A DNA stretch of 64,000 nt from Hyperoodon ampullatus (taxonomy: Eukaryota; Chordata; Mammalia; Artiodactyla; Ziphiidae), in the NCBI GenBank assembly GCA_949752795.1, contig CATKHW010000549.1, forward strand, positions 930,001-994,000, written 5' to 3'. The position numbers and the translations under genes were made by a program. The notes under the pieces were generated by a model. The model did not search any database. It was not told the origin of the DNA and worked only from the letters and a program-made list of their open reading frames with translations. Below, piece by piece: positions 50,417 through 62,476 of this stretch. Each line of letters begins with the position of its first letter. Positions within the stretch are counted from its first letter, which is position 1.

Positions 50417-52155
50417 GCATAAACCTGGCAGCGAGAATCAGCTCAAACCCACTATAAAAAGGAATTTCAAAAACAAAACAAAAAAACTGGGAAATTCTTT
50501 ACAATTCCTTCAGGGTCTCTGATGAAACCTGGAATGACCCTATCTACAACGACAGCTGGATGTGGCATAAGGCTGGACACTTGGGACTGAGAGGATTGGT
50601 GAGATTGGGTGAGCAAATGCAGACTCTTTAAAGCAATAATGCATGGCACCCATTCCATGGGTCCCAACTCTGCAGGTTGAAGGGAATATTACTACAGTTA
50701 TAACATGTACGGGAAACCTAGAGAATGGACACACTGTGAATACGAAAGGTTTCTAAAACTCAACGAATAGTCCCTCTCCTGGTGCTCCGGTTTGACTTTC
50801 CATCTGCTTTACTCTCAACCTCCCAACTTGGAGAGACAGCCCCTTTAACCTCCTGGTTCGCACAGGTTTCCAAATTGGCAGAGGATGAAAGGGAAGAGGG
50901 AGAACCAATGAGGGAGTAGCTGTAAGGCATTTGGACGGCAACATATCACTGTAATTTCCCGGCAGGAAGAAGAATTAACCAAAGTCTCAGCCACCCACCG
51001 GGAACCAGTATAGGTCCTGAACCAAAATTTTGGTCTTGCGGTCAGCTCACCAAAAACGAGTTGAAAAATGGAGCTCAGGGGCACAGCAATTCGCAAACTG
51101 GCCGAGTAATAAAGGACAACTATCGTCCAAAAATCTGTTGAGGGAAGGCAACGAGGCGGACTTCAAAGCGAGGAAGAATAGCAGGAAAGACATTTCAAGA
51201 GGTACGTTGGAATCGCCTTTAAAGCACAGGAAGAGGGGCACAACTTCGACAATGATGCACTTGCCCAAAAAGGCTGTATGCGTTTTCTCCTGAATATATT
51301 CAGGAGAAAACGCATACCCCCTTTTTGGCCAAGCAAGCAAGCGGGCAATGCAAATCTGCACTACAAAGAAGTATCACTTCCCACCGGTCAAAAGGGACAT
51401 CCACAAAATGTGTAAAAACCAGAAAGGCAAGACTGGCCCTGGAGAACATGGAGCCTCTTTATGCTGATGGGCGGGATGTAAATTGCCAACTGCCTCTCTG
51501 GAGGAGTGCATTGTGTTCCCTAAAACAAGTAAAGAACAGAGCTACAGAGCCAAGGGCACTTCCAGTCTAGGGAATATTCCTTGGGAAAGCTGAAAATCAA
51601 TAAGTCAGAACCACCCCAAAATATAGGGCTGCACTGCTTACAAGGACCACAAATTGGATACACCTTAAATATCCCAGGAAATATAAAAATGGTTCAAAAA
51701 ATTGTGGTACTTATGTACGATGGAATATCCCTCAGCCATGAAATCAATGTCATAAGACCAGTAGCAGCAAAATGGGTGGATTCAGGTACGCTGATTCTAA
51801 GTGAAATAAGTCACACAGAAAAAGAAACTTATCATAAGATATCAATTATGAAGATCCTGTAAACATGGCTACATTTGAACTGAGTTAGGAAAGAGCACAG
51901 TGTCTCACATTTAGAAAACACGCTTATGCCTGCTTAAGGGGGAAGGAGAGGTGGGGTGATGCATAAAACCAGAGTTTGATAAAAGCACAGGTACCGTTCC
52001 AAAAACCAACTATGGAATAGACAAGACCTACACCTTCCTCAGTGAAAGGGACTCAAAACCCCATATTTCCCGCAGAGGAATATATCTGACTAGTAAGAAT
52101 CTTAAAACCTATGTATTGATATGTCTCCGTAAGGGAATCAAGTGTGTCTAGATTG
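50417..52155 (+). repeat. Satellite monomer 30 (1,739 bp)
   Basis: The palindrome at 51,260-51,333 has three mismatches. Up to about 50,726 it matches monomer 34. After that it also matches monomer 25 at an 8,690-bp offset (GGACGGCAACATATC, GGTCTTGCGG, ATATAGGGCTGC). Confidence 0.92.
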
Positions 52156-53894
52156 GCATAAACATGGCAGCGAGAATCAGCTCAAACCCACTATAAAAAG
52201 GAATTTCAAAAACAAAACAAAAAAACTGGGAATTTCTTCACAATTCCTTCAGGGTCTCTGATGAAACCTGGAATGACCGTATCTACAACGACAGCTGGAT
52301 GTGGCATAAGGAGGGACACTTGGGACTGAGACGATTGGTGAGATTGGGTGAGGAAATGCAGACCCTTTAAAGAACAAATGCCTGGCAACCATTCCATCGG
52401 TCCCAACTCTCCAGGTTGAAGGGAATATTACTACAGATATAACATGTACGGGAAACCTAGAGAACGGACACACTGTGAATACAAAAGGTTTCTAAAACTC
52501 AACGAATAGTCCCTCTCCTGGTGCTCCGGTTTGACTTTTCATCTGCTTTACTATCAACCTCCCATCTTGGAGAGACAGCCCCTTTAACCTCCTGGTTCAC
52601 ACAGGTTGCCAATTTGGCAGAGGATGAAAGGGAAGAGGGAGAACCAATGAGAGAGTAGCTGTTAGGCATTTGGACGGGCACATATCACTGTAATTTCCCG
52701 GCAGGAAGAAGAATTAACCAAAGTCTCAGCAACCCACCGGGAACCAGTGTAGGTCCTGAACCAAAATTTCGGACTTGCGGTCAGCTCACCAAAAACGAGT
52801 TGAAAAACGGAGCTCAGGGACACAGCAATTCACAAACTGGCCGAGTAATAAAGGACAACTATCGTCCAAAAATCTGTTGAGGGAAGGCAACGAGGCGGAC
52901 TTGAATGCGAGGCAGAATAGCAGGAAACATATTTCAAGAGGTACGTTGGAATCGCCTTTAAAGCACAGGAAGAGGGGCACAACTTCGACAATGATGCACT
53001 TGGCCAAAAAGGTTGTATGGGTTTTCTCCAGAATATATTCAGGAAAAAACGCATACGCCCTTTTTGGCCAAGCAAGCAAACGGGCAATGCAAATCTGCAC
53101 TACAAAGAAGTATCACTTCCCACCAGTCAAAAGGGACATCCACAAAATGTGTAAAAACCAGAAAGGCAAGACAGGCCCTGGAGAACAGGGAGCCTTGTTA
53201 TGCTGATGGGCGGGATGTAAATTGCCAACTGCCTCTCTGGAGGAGTGCATTGTGTTCCCTAAAACAAGTAAAGAACACAGCTACAGAGCCAAGGGCACTT
53301 CCAGTCTAGGGAATATACCTTGGGAAAACTGAAAATCAATGAGATAGAGCCACCCCAAAATTTAGGGCTGCACTGCTTACAAGGACCTCAACTTGGATAC
53401 ACCTTAAGTATCCCAGGAAATATAAAAATGGTTCAAAAAATTGTGGTACTTTCATACGATGGAATATCCCTCAGCCATGAAATCAATGTCATAAGAGCAG
53501 TAGCAGCAAAATGGGTGGATTCAGGTACGATGATTCTAAGTGAAATAAGTCACACAGAAAAAGAAACTTATCATAAGACATCACTTATGAAGATCCTGTA
53601 CACATGGCAACACTTGAACTGAGTTAGGAAAGAGAACAGTGTCTCACATTTAGAAAACACTCTTATGCCTGCTTAAGGGGGAAGGAGAGGTGGGGTGATG
53701 CATAAAACCAGAGTTTGATATAAGCACAGGTACCGTTCCAAAAACCAACTATGGAATAGACAAGACCTACACCTTCCTCAGTGAAAGGGACTCAAAACCC
53801 CATATTTCCCGCAGAGGAATATATCTGACTAGTAAGAAACTTAAAACCTATGTATTGATATGTCTCCGTAAGGGAATCAAGTGTGTCTAGACTG
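52156..53894 (+). repeat. Satellite monomer 31 (1,739 bp)
   Basis: The palindrome at 52,999-53,072 has about five mismatches, the same set as monomer 26. It pairs with monomer 26. No corresponding unit appears between monomers 35 and 36, where the pattern would predict one. Confidence 0.92.
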
Positions 53895-55629
53895 GCATAA
53901 ACATGGCAGCGAGAATCAGCTCATACCAGTATAAAAAGGAATTTCAAAAACAAAACAAAAATCTGGGAAATTCTTTACAATTCCTTCAGGGTCTCTGATG
54001 AAACCTGGAATGACCCTATGTACAACGACAGCTGGATGTGGCATAAGCCTGGACACTTGGGACTTAGAGGATTGGTGAGATTGGGTGAGCAAATGCAGAC
54101 CCTTTAAAGCACAAATGCCTGGCACCCATTCCATGGGTCCCAAATCTCCAGGTTAAAGGGAATATTACTACAGCTATAACATGTACGGGAAACCTAGAGA
54201 ACGGACACACTGTGAATACAAAAGGTTTCTAAAACTCAACGAATAGTCCCTCTCCTGGTCCTCCGTTTTGATTTTCCATCTGCTTTACTATCAAACGCCC
54301 AACTTGGAGAGACATCCCCTTTAACCTCCTGGTTCGCACAGGTTGCCAATTTGGCAGAGGATGAAAGTGAAGAGGGAGAACCAATGAGAGAATAGCTGTT
54401 AGGCATTTGGACGGGCACATATCACTCTAATTTCCTGGCAGGAAGAAGAATTAAGCAAAGTCTCAGCCACTCACCGGGAACCAGTATAACTCCTGAACCA
54501 AAATTTTGGAATGCGGTCAGCTCACAAAAAACGAGTTGAAAAATGGAGCTCAGGGGCACAGCAATTCACAAACTGGCCGAGTAATAAAGGACAACTATCG
54601 TCCAAAAATCTGTTGATGGAAGGCAACGAGGCGGACTTGAAAGCGAGGCAGAATAGCAGGAAACAGATTTCAAGAGGTACGTTGGAATCGCCTTTTAAGC
54701 ACTGGAAGAGAGGCACAACTTCGACAATGATGCACTTGGCCAAAAAGGGCGTATGCGTTTTCTCCTGAATATATGCAGGAGAAAACACATACGCCCTATT
54801 TGGCCAAGCAAGCAAGCGGGAAATGCAAATCTGCACTACAAAGAAGTATCACTTCCCACCATTCAAAAGGGACATCCACAAGATGTGTAAAAACCAGAAA
54901 GGCAAGACAGGCCTTGGAGAACAGGGAGCCTTGTTATGCTGATGGGGGGGATGTTACTTGCCAACTGCCTCTCTGGAGGAGTGCATTGTGTTCCCTAAAA
55001 CAAGTAAAGAACAGAGCTACAGAGCCAAGTGCACGTCCAGTCTAGGGAATATACCTTGGGAAAACTGAAAATCATTAATAGAGAGCCACCCCAAAATTTA
55101 GGGCTGCACTGCTTACAAGGACCTCAACTTGGGTACACCTTAAATATCCCAGGAAATATAAAAATGGTTCAAAAAATTGTGGTACTTACGTACGATGGAA
55201 TATCCCTCAGCCATGAAATCAATGTCATAAGACCAGTAGCAGCAAAATGGCTGGATTCAGGTACGATGATTCTAAGTGAAATAAGTCACACAGAAAAAGA
55301 ATCTTATCATAAGATATCACTTATGAAGATCCTGTAAACAAGGCTACACTTGAACTGAGTTAGGAAAGAGAACAGTGTCTCACATTTAGAAAACACTCTT
55401 ATGCCTGCTTAAGGGGGAAGGAGAGGTGGTGTGATGCATAAAACCAGAGTTTGATATAAGCACAGGTACCATTCCAAAAACCAACTATGGAATAGACAAA
55501 CCTACACCTTCCTCAGTGAAATGGACTCAAACACCCATATTTTCCGCAGAGGAATATATCTGACTAGTAAGAATCTTAAAACCTATGTATTGATATGTCT
55601 CCATAAGGGAATCAAGTGTGTCTAGACTG
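53895..55629 (+). repeat. Satellite monomer 32 (1,735 bp), chimeric
   Basis: The palindrome at 54,735-54,808 has three mismatches. It follows monomer 27 until about 55,233 and monomer 28 afterwards, so it joins two lineages inside the L1 ORF2 remnant. It is the shortest complete unit. Confidence 0.92.
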
Positions 55630-57367
55630 GCATAAACATGGCAGCGAGAATCAGCTCAAACCACCTATAAAAAGGAATTTCAAAAACAAAACAAAAAACT
55701 GGAAAATTCTTTACAATTCCTTCAGGGTCTCTGATGAAACCTGGAATGACCTTTTCTACAACGACAGCTGGATGTGGCATAAGGAAGGACACTTGGGACT
55801 GAGACGATTTGTGAGATTGGGTGAGCAAATGCAGACCCTTTAAAGCACAAATGCCTGGCACCCATTCCATGGGTACCAACTCCACAGGTTGAAGGGAATA
55901 TTACTACAGCTATAATATGTACGGGAAACCTAGAGAACGGACACATTGTGAATACGAAAGGTTTCTAAAACTCAACGAATAGTCCCTCTCCTGGTGCTCT
56001 GGTTTGACTTTCCATCTGCTTTACTATCAACCTCGCAACTTGGAGAGACAGCCCCTTTAACCTCCTGGTTCGCACAGGTTGCCAATTTGGCAGAGGATGA
56101 AAGGGAAGAGGGAGAACCAATGAGAGAGTAGCTATTAGGCATTTGGACGGGCACATATCACTGTAATTTCCCGGCAGGAAAAGGAATTAACCAAAGTCTC
56201 AGCCCCCCACCGGGAACCAGCATAGGTCCTGAACCAAAATTTTGGACTTGCGGTCAGCTCACCAAAAACGAGTTGAAAAATGGAGCTCAGGGGCACAGCA
56301 ATTCACAAACTGGCCGAGTAATAAAGGACAACTATCGTCCAAAAATCTGTTGAGGGAAGGCAACGAGGCGGACTTGAAAGCGAGGCAGAATAGCAGGAAA
56401 CAGATTTCAAGAGGTACGTTGGAATCGCCTTTAAAGCACAGGAAGAGGGGCACAACTTCGACAATGATGCACTTGCCCAAAAAGGGCGTATGCGTTTTCT
56501 CCTGAATATATTCAGGAGAAAACGCATACGCCCTTTTTGGCCAAGCAAGCAAGCGGGCAATGCAAATCTGCACTACAAAGAAGTATCACTTCCCACCGGT
56601 CAAAAGGGACATCCACAAAATGTGTAAAAACCAGAAAGGCAAGACAGGCCCTGGAGAACAGGCAGCCTTGTTATGCTGATGGGCGGCATGTAAATTGCCA
56701 ACTGCCTCTCTGGAGGAGTGCATTGTGTTTCCTAAAACAAGTAAACAACAGAGCTACAGAGCCAAGGGCACTTCCAGTCTAGGGAATATACCTTGGGAAA
56801 ACTGAAAATCACTAAGACAGAGCCACCCCAAAATTTAGGGCTGCACTGCTTACAAGGACCTCAACTTGGGTACACCTTAAATATCCCAGGAAATATAAAA
56901 ATGGTTCAAAAAATTGTGGTACTTACGTACGATGGAATATCCCTCAGCCATGAAGTCAATGTCATAAGACCAGTAGCAGCAAAATGGGTAGATTCAGGTA
57001 CGATGATTCTAAGTGAAATAAGTCACACAGAAAAAGAAACTTATCATAAGATATCACTTATGAAGATCCTGTAAACATGGCTACACTTGAACTGAGTTAG
57101 GAAAGAGAACAGTGTCTCACATTTAGAAAACACTCTTATGCCTGCTTAACGGGGAAGGAGAGGTGGTGTGATGCATAAAACCAGAGTTTGATATAAGGAC
57201 AGGTACCGTTCCAAAAACAAACTATGGAATAAACAAGACCTACACCTTCCTCAGTGAAAGGGACTCAAAACCCCATATTTCCCGCAGAGGAATATATCTG
57301 ACTAGTAAGAATCTTAAAACCTATGTATTGATATGTCTCCGTAAGGGAATCAAGTGTGTCTAGACAG
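55630..57367 (+). repeat. Satellite monomer 33 (1,738 bp)
   Basis: The palindrome at 56,472-56,545 has one mismatch (TTGCCCAAAA). It pairs with monomer 29. One A is missing in the A-rich tail near 55,697. Confidence 0.92.
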
Positions 57368-59105
57368 GCATAAACATGGCAGCGAGAATCAGCTCAAACC
57401 CACTATAAAAAGGAATTTCAAAAACAAAACAAGAAAACTGGGAAATTCTTTACAATTCCTTCAGGGTCTCTGATGAAACCTGGAATGTCCCTATCTACAA
57501 CGACAGCTGGATGTGGCATAAGGCTGGACACTTGGGACTGAGAGGATTGGTGAGATTGGGTGAGCAAATGCAGACTCTTTAAAGCAATAATGCATGGCAC
57601 CCATTCCATGGGTCCCAACTCTGCAGGTTGAAGGGAATATTACGACAGTTATAACAAGTACGGGAAACCTAGAGAACGGACACACTGTGAATACGAAAGG
57701 TTTCTAAAACTCAACGAATAGTCCCTCTCCTGGTGCTCCGGTTTGACTTTCAATCTGCTTTACTATCAACCTCCCAACTTGGAGAGACAGCCCCTTTAAC
57801 CTCCTGGTTCGCACAGGTTTCCAATTTGGCAGAGGATGAAAGGGAAGAGGGAGAACCAATGAGGGAGTAGCTGTAAGGCATTTGGACGGCAACATATCAA
57901 TGTAATTTCCCGGCAGGAGGAAGAATTAACCAAAGTCTCAGCCACCCACCGGGAACCAGTATAGGTCCTGAACCAAAATTTTGGTCTTGCGGTCAGCTCA
58001 CCAAAAACGAGTTGAAAAATGGAGCTCAGGGGCACAGCAATTCGCAAACTGGCCGAGTAATAAAGGACAACTATCGTCCAAAAATCTGTTGAGGGAAGGC
58101 AACGACGCGGACTTCAAAGCGAGGCAGAATAGCAGGAAAGAGATTTCAAGAGGTACGTTGGAATCGCCTTTAAAGCACAGGAGGAGGGGCACAACTTCGA
58201 CAATGATGCACTTGGCCAAAAAGGCTGTATGCGTTTTCTCCTGAATATATTCAGGAGAAAACGCATACAGCCTTTTTGGCCAAGCAAGCAAGCGGGCAAT
58301 GCAAATCTGCACTACAAAGAAGTATCACTTCCCACCGGTCAAAAGGGACATCCACAAAATGTGTAAAAACCAGAAAGGCAAGAGAGGCCCTGGAGAACAG
58401 GGAGCCTTGTTATGCTTATGGGCGGCATGTAAATTGCCAACAGCCTCTCTGGAGGAGTGCACTGTGTTCCCTAAAACAAGTAATGAACAGAGCTAGAGAG
58501 CCAAGGGCACTTCCAGTCTAGGGAATATACCTTGGGAAACCTGAAAATCAATAAGACAGAGCAACCCCAAAATTTAGGGCTGCACTGCTTACAAGGACCT
58601 CAACTTGGGTACACCTTAAATATCCCAGGAAATATAAAATGGTTCAAAAAATTGTGTTACTTACGTACGATGGAATATCCCTCAGCCATGAAGTCAATGT
58701 CATAAGACCAGTAGCAGCAAAATGGGTGGATTCAGGTACGATGATTCTAAGTGAAATAAGTCACACAGAAAAAGAAACATATCATAAGATATCACTTATG
58801 AAGATCCTGTAAACATGGCTACACTTGAACTGAGTTAGGAAAGAGAAAAGTGTCTCACATTTAGAAAACATTCTTATGCCTGCTTAAGGGGGAAAGAGAG
58901 GTGGTGTGATGCATAAAACCAGAGTTTGATATAAGCACAGGTACCGTTCCAAAAACCAACTATGGAATAGACAAGACCTACACCTTCCTCAGTGAAAGGG
59001 ACTCAAAACCCCATATTTCCCGCAGAGGAATATATCTGACTAGTAAGAATCTTAAAACCTATGTATTGATATGTCTCCGTAAGGGAATCAAGTGTGTCTA
59101 GACAG
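57368..59105 (+). repeat. Satellite monomer 34 (1,738 bp)
   Basis: The palindrome at 58,211-58,284 is perfect but in a variant form, with the same two-base change mirrored in both arms. The first part pairs with monomer 30. One A is missing near 58,638 (ATATAAAATGG), shifting the ORF2 remnant frame. Confidence 0.92.
58211..58284. repeat. Palindrome of monomer 34, perfect with a mirrored two-base variant
   Basis: The left arm reads GGCTG (58,225 C, 58,226 T) where the consensus is GGGCG. The right arm reads CAGCC (58,269 A, 58,270 G) where the consensus is CGCCC. All 37 pairs are intact. Monomers 25 and 30 carry the left change without the right one. Confidence 0.95.
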
Positions 59106-60843
59106 GCATAAGCATGGCAGCGAGAATCAGCTCAAACCCACTATAAAAAGGAATTTCAAAAACAAAACAAAAAAACTGGGAAATTCTTTACAATTCCTTC
59201 AGGGTCTCTGATGAAACCTGGAATGACCATATCTACAACGATAGCTGGATGGGGCATAAGGCTGGACACTTGGGACTGAGAGGATTGGTGAGATTGGGTG
59301 AGCAAATGCAGAACCTTTAAAGCAATAATGCATGGCACCCATTCCATGGGTCCCAACTCTCCACGTTGAAGGGAATATTACTACAGTTATAACATGTACG
59401 GGAAACCTAGAGAACGGACACACTGTGAATACGAAAGGTTTCTAAAACTCAACGAATAGTCCCTCTCCTGGTACTCCGGTTTGACTTTCCATCTGTTTAC
59501 TATCAACCTCCCAACTTGGAGAGACAGCCCCTTTAACCTCCTGGTTCGCACAGGTTGCCAATTTGGCAGAGGATGAAAGGGAAGAGGGAGAACCAATGAG
59601 AGAGTAGCTGTAAGGCATTTGGACGGCAACATATCAGTGTAATTTCCCGGCAGGAAGGAGAATTAACCAAAGTCTCAGCCACCCACCGGGAACCAGTATA
59701 GGTCCTGAACCAAAATTTTGGTCTTGCGGTCAGCTCACCAAAAACGAGTTGAAAAATGGAGCTCAGGGGCACAGCAATTCGCAAACTGGCCGAGTAATAA
59801 AGGACAACTATCGTCCAAAAATCTGTTGAGGGAAGGCAACGAGGCGGACTTGAAAGCGAGACAGAATAGCAGTAAACAGATTTCAAGAGGTACGTTGGAA
59901 TCGCCTTTAAAGCACAGGAAGAGTGGCACAATTTCGACAATGATGCACTTGGCCAAAATGGTCATATGCGTTCTCTCCTGAATATATTCAGGAGAAAACG
60001 CATACACCCTTTTTGGCCAAGCAAGCAAGCGGGCAATGCAAATCTGCACTACAAAGAAGTATCACTTCCCACTGGTCAAAAGGGACATCCACAAAATGTG
60101 TAAAAACCAGAAAGGCAAGACAGGTCCTGGAGAACATGGAGCCTCTTTATGCTGATGGGCGGGATGTAAATTGCCAACTGCCTCTCTGGAGGAGTGCATT
60201 GTGTTCCCTAAAACAAGTAAAGAACAGAGCTACAGAGCCAAGGGCACTTCCAGTCTAGGGAATATTCCTTGCGAAAGCTGAAAATCAATAAGTCAAAACC
60301 ACCCCAAAATATAGGGCTGCACTGCTTACAAGGACCACAAATTGGATACTCCTTAAATATCCCAGGAAATATAAAAATGGTTCAAAAAATTGTGGTAATT
60401 ATGTACGATGGAATATCCCTCAGCCATGAAATCAATGTCATAAGACCAGTAGCAGCAAAATGGGTGGATTCAGGTACGCTGATTCTAAGTGAAATAAGTC
60501 ACACAGAAAAAGAAACTTATCATAAGATATCAATTATGAAGATCCTGTAAACATGGCTACATTTGAACTGAGTTAGGAAAGAGAACAGTGTCTCACATTT
60601 AGAAAACACGCTTATTCCTGCTTAAGGGGGAAGGAGAGGTGGGGAGATGCATAAAACCAGAGTTTGATAAAAGCACAGGTACCGTTCCAAAAACCAACTA
60701 TGGAATAGACAAGACCTACACCTTCCTCAGTGAAAGGGACTCAAAACCCCATATTTCCCGCAGAGGAATATATCTGACTAGTAAGAATCTTAAAACCTAT
60801 GTATTGATATGTCTCCGTAAGGGAATCAAGTGTGTCTAGACTG
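59106..60843 (+). repeat. Satellite monomer 35 (1,738 bp)
   Basis: The palindrome at 59,948-60,021 is degraded, with at least four mismatches (AAAATGGTCATATGCG). The second half follows monomers 25 and 30 (ATATAGGGCTGC, GGTACGCTGATTC). One base is missing near 59,493 (CATCTGTTTAC). Confidence 0.92.
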
Positions 60844-62476
60844 GCATAAACATGGCAGCGAGAATCAGCTCAAACCAGTATAAAAAGGAATTTCAAAAAC
60901 AAAACAAAAATCTGGGAAATTCTTTACAATTCCTTCAGGGTCTCTGATGAAACCTGGAATGACCCTATGTACAACGACAGCTGGATGTGGCATAAGCCTG
61001 GACACTTGGGACTTAGAGGATTGGTGAGATTGGGTGAGCAAATGCAGACCCTTTAAAGCACAAATGCCTGGCACCCATTCCATGGGTCCCAAATCTCCAG
61101 GTTAAAGGGAATATTACTACAGCTATAACATGTACGGGAAACCTAGAGAACGGACACACTGTGAATACGAAAGGTTTCTAAAACTCAACGAATAGTCCCT
61201 CTCCTGGTGCTCCGGTTTGACTTTCCATCTGCTTTACTATCAAACTCCCAACTTGGAGAGACATCCCCTTTAACCTCCTGGTTCGCACAGGTTGCCAATT
61301 TGGCAGAGGATGAAAGGGAAGAGGGAGAACCAATGAGAGAATAGCTGTTAGGCATTTGGACGGGCACATATCACTCTAATTTCCTGGCAGGAAGAAGAAT
61401 TAAGCAAAGTCTCAGCCACTCACCGGGAACCAGTATAACTCCTGAACCAAAATTTTTGAATGCGGTCAGCTCACAAAAAACGAGTTGAAAAATGGAGCTC
61501 AGGGGCACAGCAATTCACAAACTGGCCGAGTAATAAAGGACAACTATCGTCCAAAAATCTGTTGATGGAAGGCAACGAGGCGGACTTGAAAGCGAGGCAG
61601 AATAGCAGGAAACAGATTTCAAGAGGTACGTTGGAATCGCCTTTTAAGCACTGGAAGAGAGGCACAACTTCGACAATGATGCACTTGGCCAAAAAGGGCG
61701 TATGCGTTTTCTCCTGAATATATTCAGGAGAAAACACATACGCCCTATTTGGCCAAGCAAGCAAGCGGGAAATGCAAATCTGCACTACAAAGAAGTATCA
61801 TTTCCCACCATTCAAAAGGGACATCCACAAAATGTGTAAAAACCAGAAAGGCAAGACAGGCCCTGGAGAACAGGGAGCCTTGTTATGCTGATGGGCGGGA
61901 TGTAAATTGCCAACTGCCTCTCTGGAGGAGTGCATTGTGTTCCCTAAAACAAGTAAACAACAGAGCTACAGAGCCAAGGGCACTTCCAGTCTAGGGAATA
62001 TACCTTGGGAAAACTGAAAATCAATAAGACAGTGCCACCCCAAAATTTATGGCTGCACTGCTTACAAGGACCTCAACTTGGGTACACGTTAAATATCCCA
62101 GGAAATATAAAAATGGTTCAAAAACTGGTGGTACTTACGTATGATGGAATATCCCTCAGCCATGAAATCAATGTCATAAGACCAGTAGCAGCAAAATGGG
62201 TGGATTCAGGTACTATGATTCTAAGTGAAATAAGTCACACAGAAAAAGAAACTTGTCATAAGATATCACTTATGAAGATCCTGTAAACATGGCTACACTT
62301 GAACTGAGTTAGGAAAGAGAACAGTGTCTCACATTTAGAAAACACTCTTATGCCTGCTTAAGGGGGAAGGAGAGGTGGGGTGATGCATAAAACCAGAGTT
62401 TGATATAAGCACAGGTACCGTTCCGAAAACCAACTATGGAATAGACAAGACCTACACCTTCCTCAGTGAAAGGGAC
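60844..62476 (+). repeat. Satellite monomer 36, truncated (1,633 bp)
   Basis: The palindrome at 61,684-61,757 has two right-arm mismatches, as in monomers 27 and 32. The first half follows those monomers. The last satellite bases are CTCAGTGAAAGGGAC (to 62,476). The expected TCAAAACCCC is replaced by unrelated GC-rich sequence. About 105 bp of the unit are missing, so the break lies inside the L1 3' UTR. Confidence 0.92.
61770..62476 (+). mobile_element. Truncated L1 3' end in the last monomer
   Basis: This is the same L1 segment as in the other monomers. It is cut in the 3' UTR after the motif ACCTTCCTCAGTGAAAGGGAC, so the L1 terminus and A-rich tail are absent at the array edge. Confidence 0.85.

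Larger units (their letters stand above)
1..62476 (+). repeat. Tandem satellite array, 1.74-kb monomer, L1-derived (likely common cetacean satellite)
   Basis: The motif GGCATAAACATGGCAGCGAG recurs every 1,735-1,740 bp from base 1 to 60,844, giving 35 complete monomers and a truncated 36th. All are head to tail with no inversions and no inserted elements. Half of each unit is an L1 3' end and half is unassigned sequence with a 74-bp palindrome. The family call as common cetacean satellite rests on unit length, L1 content and cetartiodactyl-like L1 in the flank. It comes from recall, not from a database match. The array continues beyond the left window edge, since base 1 falls at the monomer phase point I chose, and ends at 62,476. 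Confidence 0.93.

Noticed and set aside
1..62476. Bacterial-type repeats such as CRISPR, rRNA operons or prophage
   Set aside because: The repeat unit is far too long for CRISPR, there are no cas-like or rRNA sequences, and the L1 content shows a mammalian genome.
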